DNA of 6,615 bases, from assembly GCA_019240375.1 (NCBI GenBank), contig JAFAYN010000296.1:1-6615 (forward strand). Direction: 5' to 3'. Positions 5,116 through 6,615 of the stretch are shown piece by piece (positions within the stretch are counted from its first letter, which is position 1; each line of letters opens with the position of its first letter). A program made the position numbers and the translations under genes. The stretch is from Gemmatimonadota bacterium (GTDB lineage: Bacteria > Gemmatimonadota > Gemmatimonadetes > Longimicrobiales > Longimicrobiaceae). The notes below the pieces were generated by a model. The model was not told the DNA's origin. It did no database searches and saw only the letters and a program-made list of their open reading frames with translations.

Positions 5116-6465
5116 TCAGCTCCTCCGCACGGCGAGCTTGCGCTCCACCGCGCGAACCAGCTCCTCCCGCACGCCGGGAAGGGGGAGCTGCTCCAGCACC
5201 TCGCCGAAGAAGCCGAACACCACCAGCCGGACCGCCTCGCTCTGCGGGATCCCGCGGCTCAGCAGGTAGAAGATCTCCTCCTCGTCCAGCTGCCCCACCG
5301 TGGCCGCGTGCGAGCAGCGCACGTCGTCCGCCTGGATCTCCAGGTTGGGGAGCGAGTCGGCGCGGGCCTCGCCGCTGAGCAGGAGGTTGCGGTTGGTCTG
5401 GTACGCGTCGGTGCGCTGCGCCCCCGGGTGCACCCGGATCAGCCCGCGGAACACCGAGCGTCCCTGGTCGCGCAGGGCGCCCTTGAAGAGCAGGTTGCTG
5501 GAGGCGTGCGGCGAAACGTGGTCCTGCAGCGTCTCGTGGTCGAAGTGCTGCGTCCCGTCCGCGATGTACAGCCCCAGCATGTCCACGTGCGATCCCGGCC
5601 GGCGCAGCGCGCAGCGGATGTCGTTGCGGGTCACGCTCCCGCCCATCGCCATGTACAGCGTGGTGATGCGCGAGTCGCGCCCGGCGCTCAGCCGGTCGGT
5701 CCCCAGGTGCACCACCCCCGCGCCCCAGCTCTGCACCGACACGTAGTTCACCTTCGCGCCGTCCTCCGCGAACACCTCGGCCGTCGCCAGGGCGAAGGTC
5801 TGCCGGTCGAAGTCGGGCGAGGCCATCTCGTCCACCAGCGACACCTCGGCGCCGCCCTCGGCGACCACCAGGGTGCGGGGGAAGACGGCGGAGCCCCCCT
5901 CCGAGATCCAGCGGTACGAGCGGAGCGGCACCTCCACCCGGACGCCGCGCGGGACGTACAGGAAGACACCGCCGGTCCAGAACGCCGCGTTCATGGCGGC
6001 GAACTTCCCGTCCTGCGCGGTCACCGCCGTCCCCAGGTACTTCTGCACCAGCTCCGGGTGCTCGGCCGCCGCGCTCTCCAGCGAGGTGAACACCACGCCC
6101 TGCGCCCGCAATTCCTCCGGAAGCTCGTGCAGCGTCACCGAAGCGTCGGTCTGCGCCAGCCGCCCCGATACCCCGCTCGCCTCCGCCACCACGGCGCGCA
6201 GCCCCTCGGGGAGCGCGTCCACCCCCGCCACCGGCGGGGCCTCCTCCGCGAACGCCAGCCCGCCGAGCTTCAGCACCGACCCGATGTCGGTGTAGCGCCA
6301 CTCCTCCACCCGGGTGGTGGGCATCGGCGCTTCCTCGAACGCCTCGAACCCGGCCAGGCGCGCCGCCTGCAGCCACTCCGGCTCGCCCTTGCGGGCGGAA
6401 AGGATCTTGACCTGATCGCGGGTGAAGACGCCGAGGCTCTCGCCCGCTACGGTTGTATCTGCCAC
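5116..6465 (-). CDS. sufD: SufD, Fe-S cluster assembly scaffold subunit
   Basis: This 449-residue SufB/SufD-family protein would form the SufB-SufC2-SufD complex on which clusters are built, SufC being the ATPase. Landmarks are the early PTTRVEEWRYTDI motif (49-61), FLYVPRGVRVEVPL (168-181) opening the beta-helix core, HFDHETLQDHVSPHASSNLLFKG (307-329), and the C-terminal domain NLEIQADDVRCSHAATVGQLDEEEIFYLLSRGI (374-406). In that domain His386 of CSHAATVG corresponds to the SufD histidine involved in cluster assembly in E. coli. Length and the N-terminal RVEEWRYT motif favour SufD over SufB. A GTG at 6465 is used as start; only a weak AGG lies 5 bases upstream (in ACAGGCTATC), so the exact start is less sure. 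SufB and SufC would be expected upstream, beyond the right edge. Confidence 0.94.
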   Translation of the reverse strand: MADTTVAGESLGVFTRDQVKILSARKGEPEWLQAARLAGFEAFEEAPMPTTRVEEWRYTDIGSVLKLGGLAFAEEAPPVAGVDALPEGLRAVVAEASGVSGRLAQTDASVTLHELPEELRAQGVVFTSLESAAAEHPELVQKYLGTAVTAQDGKFAAMNAAFWTGGVFLYVPRGVRVEVPLRSYRWISEGGSAVFPRTLVVAEGGAEVSLVDEMASPDFDRQTFALATAEVFAEDGAKVNYVSVQSWGAGVVHLGTDRLSAGRDSRITTLYMAMGGSVTRNDIRCALRRPGSHVDMLGLYIADGTQHFDHETLQDHVSPHASSNLLFKGALRDQGRSVFRGLIRVHPGAQRTDAYQTNRNLLLSGEARADSLPNLEIQADDVRCSHAATVGQLDEEEIFYLLSRGIPQSEAVRLVVFGFFGEVLEQLPLPGVREELVRAVERKLAVRRS

Positions 6466-6505
6466 GATAGCCTGTTTTCTGGTGCGTTCTCTGGAGCCGG
6501 ACAGG

Positions 6506-6560
6506 CCCTCACCCCGGCTCGCTTAGGCTCGCCACCCCTCTCCCAATTCTGGGCGAGGGG
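6506..6560. repeat. dispersed palindromic repeat, right copy
   Basis: CCCTCACCCC (6506-6515), a spacer, then a hairpin with arms CCCCTCTCCC (6535-6544) and GGGCGAGGGG (6551-6560), one mismatch and a 6-base AATTCT loop. The layout matches 581-631. The core CCCAATTCTGGG (6542-6553) is shared, in the opposite orientation, with the terminator stem at 524-535. It lies in the 150-base gene-free stretch upstream of sufD. Confidence 0.6.
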
Positions 6561-6588
6561 TTCGAGCCACCGGGGTGTTCGTCTTGCT

Positions 6589-6615
6589 CCCCCTCTCCTG
6601 AAGTCGGGAGAGGGG
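6589..6615. repeat. second palindromic repeat at the right edge
   Basis: CCCCTCTCC (6590-6598) pairs perfectly with GGAGAGGGG (6607-6615), extended inward by one T-G wobble and one G-C pair around an AAGT loop. It has the same CCCCTC/GAGGGG ends as the neighbouring repeat, 28 bases away, and is likely another copy of the hairpin half. The element may continue beyond the window. Confidence 0.55.

Noticed and set aside
3368..5269. 633-codon open frame on the plus strand, the longest in the window
   Set aside because: It is antisense to sufS, the Rieske gene and part of sufD, all of which have intact catalytic or cluster motifs. Long antisense frames are expected at this GC content.

Overview
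The window is GC-rich and carries six convincing protein genes, all on the minus strand, so transcription runs from high to low coordinates. Codon use is strongly GC-ended throughout. Combined with a SUF-type iron-sulfur cluster with a SufU scaffold, a FadI-like thiolase and dispersed CCCTC/GAGGG palindromes between genes, this suggests a high-GC environmental bacterium. My best guess is a Gemmatimonadota/Longimicrobium-like lineage, but that rests on recollection of genome style and not on a marker gene. No rRNA, tRNA, CRISPR array, transposase or phage gene was seen.

Right to left: 6466-6615 is gene-free and holds GC-rich palindromic repeats. Then comes a tight gene run: sufD (6465-5116), a small Rieske [2Fe-2S] ferredoxin (5112-4795), sufS cysteine desulfurase (4702-3425), sufU sulfur-transfer/scaffold protein (3387-2869), and an NYN-domain putative nuclease (2879-2058) whose start overlaps the end of sufU by 11 bases. 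The run is interrupted only by a 92-base spacer holding a very strong hairpin between the Rieske gene and sufS. A hairpin with a short U-tract (1993-2034) probably ends this operon. The next gene is a FadI/HADHB-type acetyl-CoA acyltransferase (1945-653), followed by a clear intrinsic terminator (512-542).

The SUF genes form a pathway. SufS takes sulfur from cysteine as a persulfide, SufU accepts and relays it, and SufD is part of the SufBCD assembly platform; SufB and SufC are not in the window. The Rieske ferredoxin is a plausible client or electron donor. The NYN protein has no established link to iron-sulfur assembly but seems translationally coupled to sufU. The thiolase looks like a separate transcription unit for fatty acid beta-oxidation.

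The left 650 bases are mostly non-coding and heavily structured: a chain of four small hairpins (378-468), the terminator, and an unusually AT-rich island (about 250-330) with an almost consensus sigma70-type promoter pointing left. Its -35 element overlaps a 13-base-arm inverted repeat that looks like a repressor operator. This promoter probably drives a gene that begins near position 107 and runs off the left edge; its product cannot be identified.
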